A DNA stretch of 64,000 bases, from assembly GCF_024679095.1 (NCBI RefSeq), contig NC_066549.1, positions 8,451,721-8,515,720 on the forward strand, written 5' to 3'. Below, in pieces: positions 1-15,100 of the stretch. The position numbers were made by a program, and so were the translations under genes. Origin of the DNA: Eriocheir sinensis. Its lineage: Eukaryota; Arthropoda; Malacostraca; Decapoda; Varunidae. How positions within the stretch are numbered: position 1 is the first letter of the stretch; each line of letters starts with the position of its first letter. The notes below the pieces were generated by a model. It did not search any database. It saw only the letters and a program-made list of their open reading frames with translations, and had not been told where the DNA came from.

Positions 1-650
1 AATCTCCTTCCTGAACCTGAAGTTATCCAATTTGTACCCATTGCTATGTGACCTAAAGAGTATTCTTCAATACAATTATTTGATCTAATTCACCCTTAAG
101 AAATACTGGGGAACCTAACATGTGAGGTACTATAGGAAGGGAGAACAAGGCAAGGCAAAGCAAGGTAAAAAGATAAGTCATTGGGTTATACAGTATGGCA
201 CATAACCCTGATACATGACTGCATCACTTCTTTTGAACATGTGTTAGATGTAAGTCCCTTGCTCAAGGTTATTGATCAGCCATGACACATGGGCTTAAAT
301 ATGGTCCTGCAAGTTAGCATGCCTTTAAATATTAAACACGAGGCTACGTTTTCCACATTCTTACCTAGGCCGCTGAGGAAGAAACAACCTCCTAACCCTA
401 AATAGCTATCTAGTAGCAAATGAAAAGGACATGCTGTGGCAGTATCATAGAATCAACCTCAATAGAATAAAATAGCCCTAAGGCATAGACAAAATGTGTT
501 ATGCCGTACAGAAAATGCATAATGCCAAACTTCCAATCTCTGTCGATTAAGCATTAAATATTGTATTTTATTGTGTGTAAGATGCTCCTTTGTATAAGAT
601 GCACTGTTCACTTTTATTCTTAAGGCTATCTTCAAGTAAAAAAATCCAAA
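1..650. other. AT-rich intron-like sequence, no feature seen
   Basis: No exon with furin or VWC Cys spacing and no recognised repeat was found. It is probably intron of the FRAS1 gene. Confidence 0.5.
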
Positions 651-654
651 AGTT

Positions 655-965
655 CATGTGCCTGGGTGTGATAGTAGCCTGGGCAGTCTGTACCCAGCTC
701 ACCCAGCTGTTCATCCTCCCATATGAACTTCTCAATAAATGGGTACCTAGGGAAAGTAAGCCATCATACCCCAGATGTTACAATTGCCTTGTGTCCCGGG
801 GTAATGGGTTTTTACTCACCACAGGCTCAAGGGTCAGTGGGGTAGAGGTGAGGACCAAGGCCATGTGCTGCTTAGAGTATGCCCTGAACTTTATATCAAA
901 ACATCCTGTTGGTTCTGAGTATGGTATCCATTGTTTACATGTACTGGCTGGACAGCTATTTTTAT
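655..965 (+). repeat. tRNA-derived SINE family A
   Basis: The CACCCAGCTGTTCATCCTCC segment, AATGGGTACCTAGGG and the tail GGCTCAAGGGTCAGTGGGG...GAGGTGAGGACC match, in the same or inverse orientation, the copies at 34480, 41030, 42413, 50818 and 54805. The open frame across it is not a gene. Confidence 0.7.
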
Positions 966-974
966 TTTATTTTT

Positions 975-1292
975 TAGGTGGTGCCTGTAGTGTTGGTAGG
1001 CTTTCTTGAGGGGCCTCTTGGATGGCCCCAGCCCATTAGTGGCATAGGCAAATTTTACTTATACTGGCTGCTGTGATATATGACTCTTATTTGGCCTATG
1101 CTGCCCCCTGGTGCTCCACTTGAATGAAGTCGCTGAAGTTAGGGTTGATTGAAAATCTGGGCAGCATGTGGGTACTCTTCCGCCACTTGGTGATGTCTTG
1201 AAAAATCAGTGTGTTTTGGGTGGGACTCGAACATTGGTCCACAGGCTCACCACGTCTGCATACTGACCATTTGGCCACCGCCTATCCAGGCA
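975..1292 (-). repeat. tRNA-derived SINE family B
   Basis: Read on the minus strand it has a GGTGGCCAAATGGTCAGTATG head, a GTTCGAGTCCCACCC B-box-like block, the body CAGCATG...GGGGGCAGCATAGGCC and the tail GGGCTGGGGCC. The same order occurs at 30308, 51508, 51903 and 62885. Confidence 0.8.
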
Positions 1293-1771
1293 GGATGTCA
1301 GCATGAAAGCATGTTTTTTAAGGACAACAGGAGGCACTCCATTGGGCCCATAAACCTTCTGAGGACTGAGGCCATGCCTTGAAGTGTCCAGAGTGGAATT
1401 TGTAGGGCCAGTGCTATAATGGACACATCAATAGACCAAACACTTGATCTGGGTCTTGGTTAGGGAGTAGGTTAGGTAAATGTGGAGATGTGAATGTTGC
1501 AAATAAGTTTATGAACAGGGAGAATTGGAAACTCTACTACCATGGCTACTGTCATAAGGAGGCTTCCTGGAGGGAATAGAGTATAAGAACTATAGATAAA
1601 TTGTTAGAAAATATGTGCAACACCTCAGCAAGAGAAAAAAAGATTTTTTTTTTGTCATAACTATTCTGGCTTTCATTTTTCCATAGTTTGCATCACTCGG
1701 TCATATTCTCTCTCTACTCCAAAAAATGTAGCAACACTTAACTAATCAATTTACCTTTCTTTGTTGGGCAG

Positions 1772-2019
1772 CTTGTCATCCCTCCTGCAATGTGTGTGCT
1801 CTTGACCACACCAACACCTCCTCTAGCATTTGTCTACGCTGTAAGGGGGGATTCAAGCACCGGGAGGGTGACCAATGCGTACTTAACTGCAGCCAGGGAC
1901 ACTTTTTGAGCCATGATTCTAATACATGTGAGCAGTGTCACCCTCAGTGTGCAACATGTGATGGACCTCACGTGACCAGCTGCCTCACCTGCCTTGAAGG
2001 AATGAACCTCACACCTCAG
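1772..2019 (+). CDS. FRAS1: FRAS1 exon 1 of window: furin-like repeats
   Basis: The acceptor is ..gggcag and the exon opens with two bases completing a codon, then C-H-P-S-C-N-V-C. It carries repeated CxxC and CxxxC spacing (LRCKGGF, CEQCHPQCATC, CLTCLEG) typical of furin-like Cys-rich repeats. It ends in phase 0 before gtttgg, a weak donor. Another GT lies at 2031, but the 2019 end joins exon 2 in frame. More 5' exons must lie left of the window. Confidence 0.85.
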
Positions 2020-5000
2020 GTTTGGACTCAGTAGATATTAAGTAAAAATCCATCATCATTTTTTTCTCCTTATTTCTGTGCAACATAACTCACAAAAACA
2101 GTGGTCTAGAATGAAATGACCAGTATGTTGACCTTGAACAGCCAGATAACTTGGAGTTGTACATGTAATATAGTACAGAAATTACTGATATGATTATTTA
2201 ATTGAATATGTATATTTTCTATAAATGGGTGCAAACATAATAGATGTAGCTACTATTTACATATTTACTTTCTACTTGAGAAAGACTACTGATTGTGATC
2301 ATTGTAGGCTCAGCTGATAAAGAGTTGACACAAGTTTGCCAACAATCAGGGGTTTTACTACATAAGGAACTTTTTTCATGTAATTAAAATTTTCATATAA
2401 TCAGTGAAAAGTTATAACTGAGTGAATATTTGTCATCATTACCCATTTTCTTGCATGAAAGTCTGACTTTTTTTCCAGTTTTATTATTCATACTTTTGTG
2501 CTGTTTAGTTTATATGATTGAAAATGATATATTTCAACAGGGAATATGTGAAACAATCCAATGTTCCAGTGGTTTCTACCTTACTTCTGAGGGAATTTGC
2601 TCCAAGTGTGAGGGAAATTGTAACACCTGCACAAGTGATGGTTCCAGATGCCTCACCTGCCATCCCTCTCAACATCTGCTCTATGGCAAATGTGTTGATC
2701 AGTGTCCACCAATGTTTTATGTGGATATGAATGCTGATGGAGAATGTCAAGAGTGTCACTGGACCTGTGAGAAATGTTTGGGCCCCTCGGAAGAAGACTG
2801 CCTTGAATGCAGGGCTGATACATTAAAAGAGGGGAATAAATGTCTTGCTGAATGTTCAATAGGTAACTGTCTACATTGTTCCAGTATAAGTGTTAAGGTT
2901 TTACTCATATTTGTCTTTTTTTCTACTTTCATGAGGTTTAAATTTAATTTTTCACCCTGTTTTTTATATTGTGAGGTTGTTTTAACTTGAAGCATTGGCA
3001 GTATTACAACCAGCAAAATTTACCAAAGATAGAGATCAATCATCAACAACCTTCTTGAAATGTACACCACTGAGTGCTGGGAATAGAACCCAAGCCTTCA
3101 GAATAAAAGTCAGAGCTGCACTGAATTCCAAAGTGGAGCGCATCTTGATTCACTCTTCCTTTGCTGAAATCTCCATCTTAGGAGATTTCAATGTTCACCA
3201 CCAGCTTTGCCTTTCATCCTCTTTCACTGACCAGCCTGGTGAACAAGCCTACAACCTTGCTCTCCCCAATGATCTAGGGCACTTGGTTCAGTACCCTACA
3301 TGTATCCCCAACCACCTTGGAGACACACCCAACATTCTAGACCTCTTCCTAACTTCTAACCCTTTGGTTTACTCTGTTAAGCTGTTCTCTCCATTGGGCT
3401 CCTCTGATCACAACTTTATTTCTGTATTCTGTCCTATCGCTCCTGTACAGCCTCTGGACCCACTGAAGAGACGGTGCTACTGGCATTTTGCTCTGGCTCG
3501 GTGGGATGACCTGAGGATGTACTTTTTCAGTTTCCTGTGAAATGATTGCAGCTTCTGGGAGAGAGACCCCTCTGTGTGTGCCCAGTGCATTACTGAGGTG
3601 ACTGTCTCTGGAATGGCTGCACACATTCCACATTCTTTCTCTACTCTCATGCTAATAAGCCTTGGTTCAGTCATGCTTGTTCTGCTATAAAAGATAGAGG
3701 GGCTGCTTTCAAAAAGATACTGAGCCTTCTTACTCCTGCTACTCATGATCTTTACATTTCTGCCAGGAAGTGTGCCAAATCGATTGTCAGACTTTTCAAA
3801 AATTCTCTCATCAATAGAAGTGCCACAGCTTTGTTTTCTCTAATTTTTCCAGAGACTGGCACCTTGCCAAAAATATCTCCAATGATTTTATTTCCTCATC
3901 TTTCCCACTCCTTAGTCCCAAATGGCAGCATCGCTGCCACATATCTCTAAGGCTGAACTCTTTCTAAAACTGAACTTTCTCTAAAAATTTCACTCTGGAC
4001 AATTCAAGGCATGGCCTCAATCCTCAGGAGGTTTATGGGCCCAATGGAGTACCTCCTATTGTCCTTAAAAACTGTGCTTCCGTGCTGACACCCTGCCAGG
4101 TCAAACTCTTTCGTATCTGCCTTTCAACATCCACCTTCCCTTCCTGCTGGAAGTATGCCTACATATAGCCTGTGCCTAAGAAGAGTGACTGTTCCAATCC
4201 CTCCAACTACTGTCTTATAGCTTTACTCTCCAGTCTTTCTATGGATTTTGAATCAAACCAGAAAATCACTCTTACTAGTGGTCTTCTACCTCTTAAATTC
4301 TGCCATAATGTTGCATCTGTTTCTATCTTCTATTGTTATTTTCAAGCTGACAGCTCTTGTGAACTTGCCAACTGCACGCCTCCCCTCCTCCCGTGGCCCC
4401 GCTGCACACGACTTTCTACTCTTGCTCACCCCTATTCAATCCAAAACCCTTATGCAAGAGTTAACCAACATAATTCTTTTATCCCTTCTGCTGGTAAACT
4501 GTGGAACAACCTTCCTTCATATGTATTTCCTCCTGCCTATGACTTGAACTCTTTCAAGAGAAGAATATCGTCACCTCCCCACCCAGAATTGACCTCTCTT
4601 GGCCTCTCATTCTTTTTTCTTTTGCTGGAGCAGCATTTAGTGAGCTTTTTTGTCTCCGCCTTTGTTGTTTGCCCTTGAGCTGTCTCCCTTGTTGTAAAAA
4701 AATAAAAACCCACTGAAGAGCTAAACGGTCACCATGCCAGAGGCCATTTTTGTGTCACTGTGCCTGACACCCCAGCCCTACTTGTAATAACCAAACTTGA
4801 TATAATGTGACATTGCATTCCTTTAGATAAATCCCATCAGAAAAGGTCTTTCCAAGCAAACGTTCCTACAATTTTCTTTAGATTTTTTACTGTAATGTAA
4901 GTTTTTATGCCTCCTGCAGGACACTACCAGGTTGGCCAGGAATGTCATCCATGCCCTGGAGGCTGTAGCAAGTGCAACACCAGCTCACTGTGTATAGCCT

Positions 5001-8000
5001 GCCACCCTCCCTACCTGCTGCAGTATGATCTATGTGTTACCTCCTGCAAGTCAGGAACTTTTGCAAATGTATTTGATAATCGCTGCCATGGTGAGTGAAA
5101 ATTTTGTTGATCATCACCATAAAGGAAGTATATCACAATCTTTATTGAGGTGCCATTTTTCCAATCATACCCAGCTTACAAGGGGGTCATTCAATATATA
5201 TTCCTGATATTTTAAGCAGTTTTCTGTATTTTTGATGTTTTATTTGTAAAATACAGAAAGTGTGTTTTATTTTAATGAAGTCTTAGATAGATTACAGGAC
5301 AATTATTTTAAATTTTCAGAAAAATTGCTTTGCTATCTTGTAGAAACAACCATAGGATAATTCTGTCTATTGTAGTTTTTCAGAGAAGCATAACATTATT
5401 AATAATCTAGTCATGAAGGACGGAGAAATAAGGTTTCACAACTTTCTTTTGTTGGCAATCAAACCCATACACTATGACCAATGGAGGCTCAAAGACTACT
5501 GCTATGCTGATGTACATATTACATATTAAAAGAATAATGATTCTGAAGGCATTTGTTTGCTGTCACTCAGATGGGCATCAGCCAACCCTCTCATTGTCAA
5601 GGGCACTGGGGGGAAGAACTTCAAAAAGTGAAAACTGCATTGGTGGAAGGCTGACTGTATGTTGATTACAGGAAAATAATCGATAAATAAAGTAAACCCA
5701 ACAAAATGAAAGGAGAAGCATGGCTCAATATACTGCAGTGATGTGTCTTTACTAAACCTTCAGTAGCTCAAGCAAGCAGACGTTTGGGCAAATATTGGTA
5801 ACTTTCCATAAGGATCAATACTTTAGACACTGAACTGACATTGAGTCCAATAGATTATGTCCATTAGTTCCAGTATTTTTACTACCAAGTCCATAATGTC
5901 AGTATTGAAAATATTTCAGAATATAAGTTCATAACATAAAGTATTTGGTGTACTTTAACATTGCCTGTTCACAGTGTTGTTGAATTTCAGAGTGTGGAAG
6001 TGGGTGTGAGGAATGTTCTCTGTACGAGTGTTTACACTGCCGCCCACCCTACCTGCTGCAGGGGGGCCAGTGTGTGGAGCAGTGCAGTCCCAACTACCTT
6101 ACCAATACTGTGTCTGGAGTCTGCCACTACAACACTGCAGGGCCTTCATTTCAACTCCTCGGACCCATTGTTGCAGAAAATGGAAAGTTGTTTCCTCTCA
6201 ATGGTTCTGTGCTTCACATTGTAGACACTGACACTTCCAGTGATTTGCTGGTTGTCACACTAGAAGACCCACCCTCAAATGGAGATCTTCTGAGAATGGT
6301 CAATGGCAGCAGCCAAAAACTAAAGAAAAATGATAATTTTACCGTTTCTGAAATGACTGAGAACAAAATATTTTACAGGCATCAGGCAAACCAATCTTTG
6401 TTTGGAAAGGTGCAGTTCAATGTGTGGGATGGTCACTATAAGGCAGGGCCAGAATTGATCTCAATCAGTGTGATTTCCCAACATCCTCCTGAAGTGTTTA
6501 TAAATGAGCCTTTGCTGGTTCTTCGTGGACAGCAAGCTGTATTAAGTAATGAGGTCTTGAATATTCTTGACCTGGACAACCCTGAAAGTGTAACAATCAT
6601 GCTGGTGGATAGGCCTCATCATGGCCAGTTATCTGTGGCTGATGAGAAAGTCCTTATGTTTACCCTTGAGGAACTGACCCAGGAACAGGTAATATACTCT
6701 CATGATGGTTCAAGCAAAGAATCTGACCTTGTATTACTTCAGGCTAGTGATGAGTATAATGTGGTGAACTTCCTCCTTCAAGTATACATTGTTGATGAAG
6801 CATAAGCACCCTATACTGACCAGGAACTTTGGTGCAAGGGTGCAGGTGGGTGGAAGAGTTCAGATCTCCCCTCAGTTACTGCAGGCTTCAGACATTGATT
6901 CAGAAGATACAAATTTAGTGTTCACTCTTCTGCCTATGCTGGAAAACTCTGGCCAAGGTGAGTGACCCATCTGTTGCTAGTTATATTCAGTAAAATCTGA
7001 GTATTGAAGTTAAGTTGAAGTAATGTCTAAACAAGTGAATTTGTTTTAAATACCAGTTGAAAAAGAATAACCTTTTTTTCAGGTAAAATTGCACTTGTCA
7101 TCCCACTGCCCCCAGCCCCTGAGGGCTTCTTCCATGATGGATGGACTCAGATGGATGAGGCACATTTGGTTAGACCTACCACTAGGTTAGTTGACTACCA
7201 TAATCTTTTTTTAATTTTTTTTCATATATTGATTGTAGAGCATGCAAGGAATAATTATTGAGACCAAAGCATAAACCATGTTGAATGTAATACACTTTTA
7301 CAATCTGGCTCATAGTTGACATATTGCAGCTTCACTCAACGGGATGTTGATGAGGGTCGTGTATGGTACTTACACTCTGGGGAGTTAGTGGGCGGTGATA
7401 GCATATCAGACCAACTGTTGTTCTCAGTGGCTGACAGCTCCCACCCACCTAACATCCTTGGTGACCAGGCCTTTATCATACAAGTGGAGGCCTCAGAGCC
7501 GGGGTTAGATATGTCACCTGCACCAAACACTCAACTAACTGCAACAGTAAGTTTTGGCTGTAATTTAATTTAATTGATATATCAAGTTACTGTGTTGAGA
7601 GAACTAAATTAAAGTGTCATTATGTCATTTTTCTTCAACAAGAATTATATATAAAATTTGAAAAAAAAGCTTAGAAGCTTACCTCTAGGGAAAGCTTGGG
7701 AGATTACCCTTAGTTATAGAAAATTCACATTTGGGGCAAGCTTACCCCTAGGGTAAGCTTGCTTATCAATATGGTAAGTTTACATCTAGGGCAAGGGTTC
7801 CCAATCATGGGTAACTTGCCTTTAATTGGGTATTCCTTGTCCATCTTGATTCTTATGTTATCCCACTAATTACTTAAATACTTCACAGCTTGCATAGAAA
7901 CAGTAGTCAAGTAATTAGAGTCGGGTAACAGGAATCAAGACAGACAGTGAAAACATTACCAACCTTAGATTCTCTTAGCAACTGAGTCTGAGGAAAATTT

Positions 8001-9071
8001 ACTAAGAAGTTATAGGAACTCTTGTTTTGAACCATTTTCATGTTATCTTTAGAAGCCATTCATCAAGTCTGCTTTTTTCAGCACTTTTATGTCTGTCTGC
8101 TGGTACCATTTTAAAAGTTTCTGTTAATTAAAGTAATATACATGTACCCTTTTTTCACTGAAACATGTTTTGAAGTGCCTTAGTTTTATGTTATCAGTGA
8201 ACCTGTTTTACAAATTTATCAGTGTTCACTCCCTTCATGATAATATTTTACCAAGTTCTCCAAAATTTTACATATGGATATTGTATGTCATGCTCTTTGA
8301 TTAAAAACTGTAACTGCAACAGGTGGTTATGTGAATTTAACTTCCCTCTCATCCCTCATCTCAGGTGCTGGAGGGCCAAGCTGTGACCCTGACTCCTAGC
8401 CATCTCTCTGTTCCTGGAGTTGGTCCATCTGATCACCTTGTATATACCATCACTCACCCTCTGGGGCCTCATCATGGCTCTCTTTTCCACATTGATTCCC
8501 CCGGCCTTGAACTGCGACAATTCATGCAAGCAGACATTGATGATATGAAGATCATATATATGCCACCTTTTAGTGACATGGGACAAGAAGATAAATATTT
8601 CAGCTTTAAATTTACAGGTAATAAAATATTTTTTGCCATCTCACTATTTATTATGTATGATATAATGTAACTGAAAGAAAGAGTAATGTAAGTTTATTTT
8701 TCAGGATAGTGGGTAAAATAATTACTGAAATTACTGAAGCTTATGAATCTGAGATGTATATGTATTTCTCATAAAACTTTGGATACATCTATTACAGGAA
8801 TATAATAAAACCACTGTGGCTAGTATCAGGTTCAATAGAATAACTATGTTGCCATATTCTTCTCTGAGAATCATGAGCAAACCTTTGGCTTTAGTCATTT
8901 CAGTATATCAGTACTTAGTGACTCATCCTCAGGCCATGCTGCCATTATGACACTTATCTTGTCTGTGTCTATAGTTCCCTATTAATCTTCCCTTTAGGTT
9001 TGTTGTTTGCTTTCTTTAGATTCAAAAGATAATGAAACAACCTACTTTTTTTCACATTTGCATAAGTACTC

Positions 9072-9102
<31 letters not shown>

Positions 9103-12100
9103 TTGTGGTGTTTGCCCTTCATAAATTTCATACTTAACCATTGTCAATTTTTGTCTATTTAATATTTTATATAAGTTGTAATTATATATCCAGTCACCAT
9201 CCCTACAATTTAAAGCAGCCAGTGCTAAAAGATGACTGATTCAATGCTTAACCTTCCACAGTCTCTGATCCCATGGCAGGAGGCTCAAACCAGCTACCTG
9301 AGCAGAAGTTTACCTTTCATGTTGTTCCCCACAAAGGAACCCAGTTTTCATTCAATCACCCAGATCCAGAGATTATCATAAGCAGTGTAAGTTAGTGTTT
9401 CTTTGTTTTTGTTTTTGTTTGGGGCATTGATTTTCTTTTTCATTCATTAATCCCATAAGTCTAGACTGAGATAGTGATGTCTTTCTACATATTTGATTTT
9501 GAATTTTTCACACTTTGAGCTGTGTACAAAATATTTTTGAAAGTGGAACCCAAAAATATTTTCAGGAAAGCCTGTTCATGTTTTTATTCTTCATATATTT
9601 TTATGCTTAGTCGTTCATTTGTAATATTCATCCTGCTTTCTCTTAATATTTCTTTTTTTGCTCCAGTCAATGTTACAAGGAGATGGGATTCTTAATGTGT
9701 AGCCAAACATTCGGGATTTGACAATTTTTTATCATTATAGTGTTCAGTTATAGTTGTAAAACCCACCATCACTTTTTCCATCATATTAATAAGCTGACCA
9801 TATACATCACCTGTCAAATCACACTGTACATTTATCTATTATTTTCCACAATTTTATTCTCTACTTTCCAATAGCGATCAATCTTATTTCCTGTTTGGTC
9901 TTACAATGGGGCATATGTAATTGCCCTCTTCTCCACTTTCAGTTGAGGACTTGTATTCAGATAGTTTAGCTTGACATTCACGTTATTCATTTTCCCAGCT
10001 TACTGTGCCTATAAAAGTAGACTTACTGATCCCCTTCCTCTTTCCCTTGTAGCTATGCATTTCATCTTATGGCTTTCCTTTACTTCCTAGTACTCATTGT
10101 TTTCTTCACATAGTTGAAGGAAGTAAATTTTCCATCTCTAAACATATTGTTATTTTCCTTTTGCTTTTGGACTTTATTCACTCACTACATATTCCAAACT
10201 ACCACTTGTTTATCTGCTACCAAATTACATTGTGTCTCAAACAGGCCAAAGAAGATTCTGGCCTTTATGTCTATGATATGAGACTACAAGAGCAAACCTT
10301 CCAGCTCATGTATCACAAGAGCTTACAAGGCAGCTTACTACTTTTAGAGTTCAGTGTAACATATGAGGGTTTTTATCAAATTTATATAAATATTTTCTTT
10401 CAAGCAGCATGAGACAGTGGAGCTCCAATCTGAGTTCTTTGAACTGATGAACTTGGCACAAGGAGAAGAAGTGATATTTATCCTTTTGGAGGCACCTCTC
10501 CATGGTACCGTCACAAGAGAAGCAGAGGGAAATTCTTACCTATTTACAGAAGGTGATTGTTAGTTCTTCAGAAGTTGACTTTTTTTCCTGCCAAATTTGA
10601 TAATTTGAAAAAGATGAGTATACCTGTGAATATGCAGCAGAATCAATACTTACATAGTTTATATTGTTTTCTCATATTAGTATTATTTATTCCTTCAGAG
10701 GAGAGTCTGGACCACAGCACTATAAGACAATCCCGCCTCCTGTACAAACATGATGGTTCTGAGGCAACCCAAGACTCCATGGTATTTCTGGCCCTGGGCC
10801 ACTCGTCTGAAGCCAGCACGCGCATCAGCATCACTGTGCTCCCTCGTCATCATGACCATGACCATCCCTCCAGGAATGAAAATGCCACATTGTCAGTGAC
10901 ACTAAATGAATGTGAGTTTCAAATATTTTTTTGTAACAAACTTGAGTCCACCTTTGTTTGCAAAGTGGCATGCATGATTTTCAATACTACTATAATCTCT
11001 TTTAACCACTTATTTCAGTTAAAGGAACAAATATGCTCTGCCATTTATTACAATAAGAAAAATAAATATTATCATCCTTTATTACACTGAAAGGAACAAA
11101 TATGTTTTATATCATTATATTTTTAAGGATATTTTCATTATTGTGTCTAAATTTGATTAATACATTTATGTACTATTTTATGAAATTATATTTTATTGAA
11201 AGATGTAGAGAAATAATCCATTTGAAAAAACGAACAACTGTATTTTCTAGTGTATTTTCTTAAGGATCCCCCCTTCTCCTTAATGAGTGGATCAATTTCT
11301 GCTACTTCTGTGTTTCAGATGAATCCAAAGTCATCACCAGTGCTCATCTTCGCTTCACCGACCTGCATTCCCAAGATGAAGACATTGTATACACCATGCT
11401 TCTCGAACCTCATTTGGGGTCTCTAGTCTTAATGGAATCTTCTGGTGTTACACAAGTGCTCAATAAGACCAATAAATTCACACAAGCAGACATCGTGCAA
11501 GGCTTCATCAGTTACACTTCTCTTGTGGAGATCGGCCCCACAGCAGCAGAGGACCAAGTGACTTTCAATGTTACAGATCTTCAAAGCAATGTACTTTCTA
11601 ATCAGGTAGAGTGAGAGATATCTTGTTACTCCAATTTGTGCTCGTATTGAGAGTTTATTTAAAAATTTATAGGGATTTGATTCTTTTGATATATTTCATT
11701 TGAAATAATTTCATAATAGCTACTCGTCATTCCAAATTAGTCCTGTAGAAGTGAATGAGGAAATTATAATGGACCTGAATGTGATATGTACCCCATTTGA
11801 ATTTTTGTCTAGATTTATCTCTGAGGATTTAGCTCTACATTAATCATTGAATGATGTATCAGCATCATTCAAATATTGATGCAGAGATCCACCATTGTCA
11901 TGGAAACTTCTTGTGGTGTTAGCTTGTAAACATGTAGTTTGGTATTCTTTTTTTATAATATTGTAAATATAATCATAAATAATTTCCTAACATGTTTCAG
12001 GTGCTTAGGATAGCCATTCTTAGTGTGGACAACAGCATCCCTGAGGTAAAAGTGGGAAGTCCAGTAGTAGTGGCCGAGGGAGGCAGTACAATGATCCCTT

Positions 12101-15100
12101 CAGGCTCAATCACTGCTTCAGATCTGGACACTCCTCTCTCTAACCTTGAAGTGGTGCTGGATTCACAACCAGTTGTTGGATACTTAACCAACAAAAATTC
12201 AGGTAAATTACCATTTGTTGATATTTGTTTTTGATGCTTCACTGGTTAATGTAAGTTAGAAATCAAATTTAGTGCTAAAACTAAATAGGAACTGCTGTCA
12301 AGTGTAATGCACATGACTCTCAGCCCACTAAGTCTTTCCTTTGATTAGATATATGTATTTATTTTAGCACACACAAAAGTTCCTTAGTAAAGAAAAAGAA
12401 CTACCAGCTTATCCAAGTGCCTTTTGCTATTGAAATAATCTGCTTTAATGTTATCCATTGTTTTTTAATGAAAGGGTAGATCTTTCCAACACACGTATGC
12501 TTCTCTTGTTAACATTAATGTGTCAGCCATTTGACTAGTATTGTTGTACAATTGACCTCTTGGCATCATTAGCAGACACTTGCTCTCACTATTTTTTTTT
12601 GTGAACTTAGATTATTGGTGTAGTCACTGTAGATGATGAATGAGAATGGACCCAAAACTGATCCCTGAGGAGCTCCATTGATGCAAGTCCAGACTGATTT
12701 TATTTCATAAGCATGAACCTTTGTATTCAATCATGCAGTCATACTTGAATTCATCTCCTAATCATACTGTTTATGTCATGGGATATCACTTTTACATTTT
12801 CTACGCTTGATTCTGTTTTTTGTTTTGTTTCACTGACTGGATTGTTGCCGTGGGTTCAGAACTAGATAGTTCATCGCATCCTTTTGACTATTTTTTGGTA
12901 CTTTAGACTTTTTTCCCTGATTTGCCAAGATTCTATTGAGAAAAGCTAAAAATGACTCGACTAAAAATTCACTGTTATGCTCTGCCATTTATTACAATAA
13001 GAAGAATAAATATTATCATCCTTTATTACACTGAAAGGAACAAATATGTTTTATATCATTATATTTTTAAGGATATATTCATTATTGTGTCTAAATTTGA
13101 TTAATACATGTATGTACTATTTTATGCAATTATATTTATTGAAAGATGTAGAGAAATAATCCATTTGAAAAAACGAACAACTGTATTTTCTAGTGTTATG
13201 ATTAACATGTTGAATGGATCCCATTTTTAAGTAGACCAATGAAGTGGGTGTTCACTTGGTTCAGTGGATTATATTCATAATATGCTTGTGGTTTTGGTTT
13301 TGAATAGTTTTTTAATGCAGACTATTATTTCAGACATGAGGATTGGTTCCAAGGGAGCAAATCCTCTTACAAAATTTACATACCCAGCCCTGCAGGGAGG
13401 CAACATATGGTACATTCAGTCTCATCACCGTCATCAGGAGCCCGTCCATGATACTTTTCACTTCCACATCACTGATGGGAAAAGTAACTCCCCTGTTGAA
13501 AGACTCGATATAACTATCAAGGTAATTAATTTTTATTGTCATTTATCGACTCTTAAATATTACTAATTATACATATTGGTGATAGTAATTTTAATGTTAC
13601 TGGTTTTATGTAAAGGAAAAGGTAGTTACAAATTTCTCATAGCAGAGTAAGCAAAAATTGAGACTATAAACTTTTCTTCAAATTTTGCTCAAGCATTTTT
13701 GTATATAAAGTGATTTTGAATTCTCAGATGTAACACATTCAACCAGGTTGCAACTTTGGTTAAGTGGAACTCATGATGGTTGGCTTTTCCACAGGCTACA
13801 TGCACCAAATCAATATGCAACCTTATACTGTTTATACTTTATTTTCTAGAATAGGAAAGCAATTCACATTACCTGTATCTTATTTTCTTCCGTCTCTTCC
13901 TTTTATATCTGCCTTTCCACAAATGTATCTCTTACTTGTTTCCACTCCCATATTCATCACTAAGAAGTTCTTATTTTTAATATAATTTTCACTCACATTT
14001 TTTAAAGATTTTACAATAGTTCCCTCTCTACCTAAGTAATTTACTAATTTGCTCATATTTCTTCTCCCTTTTTTCTCTTCTTTTGAGATATTCCTTAAAT
14101 AAATTTTGTGTAACTTTTAATCTCCACAGTATCATTGATGTTACACATCTATCATACTTTTTTTCTGTACACATTATCCCCAGGTACTCCTTTTGTCACA
14201 TATCCCTTTATGTGCATGGTGCAACTTATACTTTCCTCTGTTTACAATCACAGTCACCCTCACTGGCTCACCTAAACCACCATACCACACCAACATTCTC
14301 TTGAACAATGAAACAGTGTTTTTTTATATTCAAGTAATTTTCTGTTCCCTTGCTCCTCCCACACTTCTTTCATAACTTTCACTGTACTCCTTCTCATATA
14401 ATTTCACTCTCCACTTCCCTTCTTCCCTCATCCACTCGTCTGTTATCTAACTCCTATTGGGCTCTAACCAGCTGTTAAATGTACAGAGTTCTTAAACATT
14501 TCTCTCATAGCAGTGGCATCTCACATTCCTTCTCATTTTCTCACATGTTGCTATTTAACCTATTAGGTCTATTCTCTTTCTCCATACATTTTACTCCTCT
14601 ATTTGTATTTCTTGATTATTTTCTTTTGCTGAAAGTTTTTTGCCAGTAACTTTTTTCTGTACTGGTGCTCACCACAAACTCAAGCTCACCATTTTTGCTT
14701 GCTCATTATACATTTCCTTTTTGCAACCTTACTCCCAATCTCTTTGTTTCCCTTTCATTAGAATAATCCCTTTCTTTTCAAAATGAACTAAGCTTTCATT
14801 CAACTTTTCCAGTAATCCCAATATCTCCAATCTTCACATCAAGCAGGATACATGCACACACCCACACTAATTTCAGTATCCTTATTTTTCCTGCCATTTA
14901 TACTGTTCTTGAACCCGTCTGTTCCTTCCTCATGGACATATAGAAAGGATAGTTCTTTCCTTCCCCCTTCTCTTGCACATTTTCTTTTCAGATTAATTTC
15001 TCTTCAACATTTCCTAAATCATGTTCACATTCACACTGCAACTTTTCCCAATTCCCAGTTCTTTCAATATGGAAATTCATGAGGTCCTACACATTTAAGT

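Noticed and set aside
590..1009. 139-codon ORF
   Set aside because: It runs through a SINE family A copy and has no protein-like pattern.
10161..10412. ORF with AKEDSGLYVYDMRLQEQTFQ as an extra FRAS1 exon
   Set aside because: CSPG repeat 5 is complete by joining 9386 to 10408 in phase, and this stretch has no CSPG motif and lacks a matching donor.
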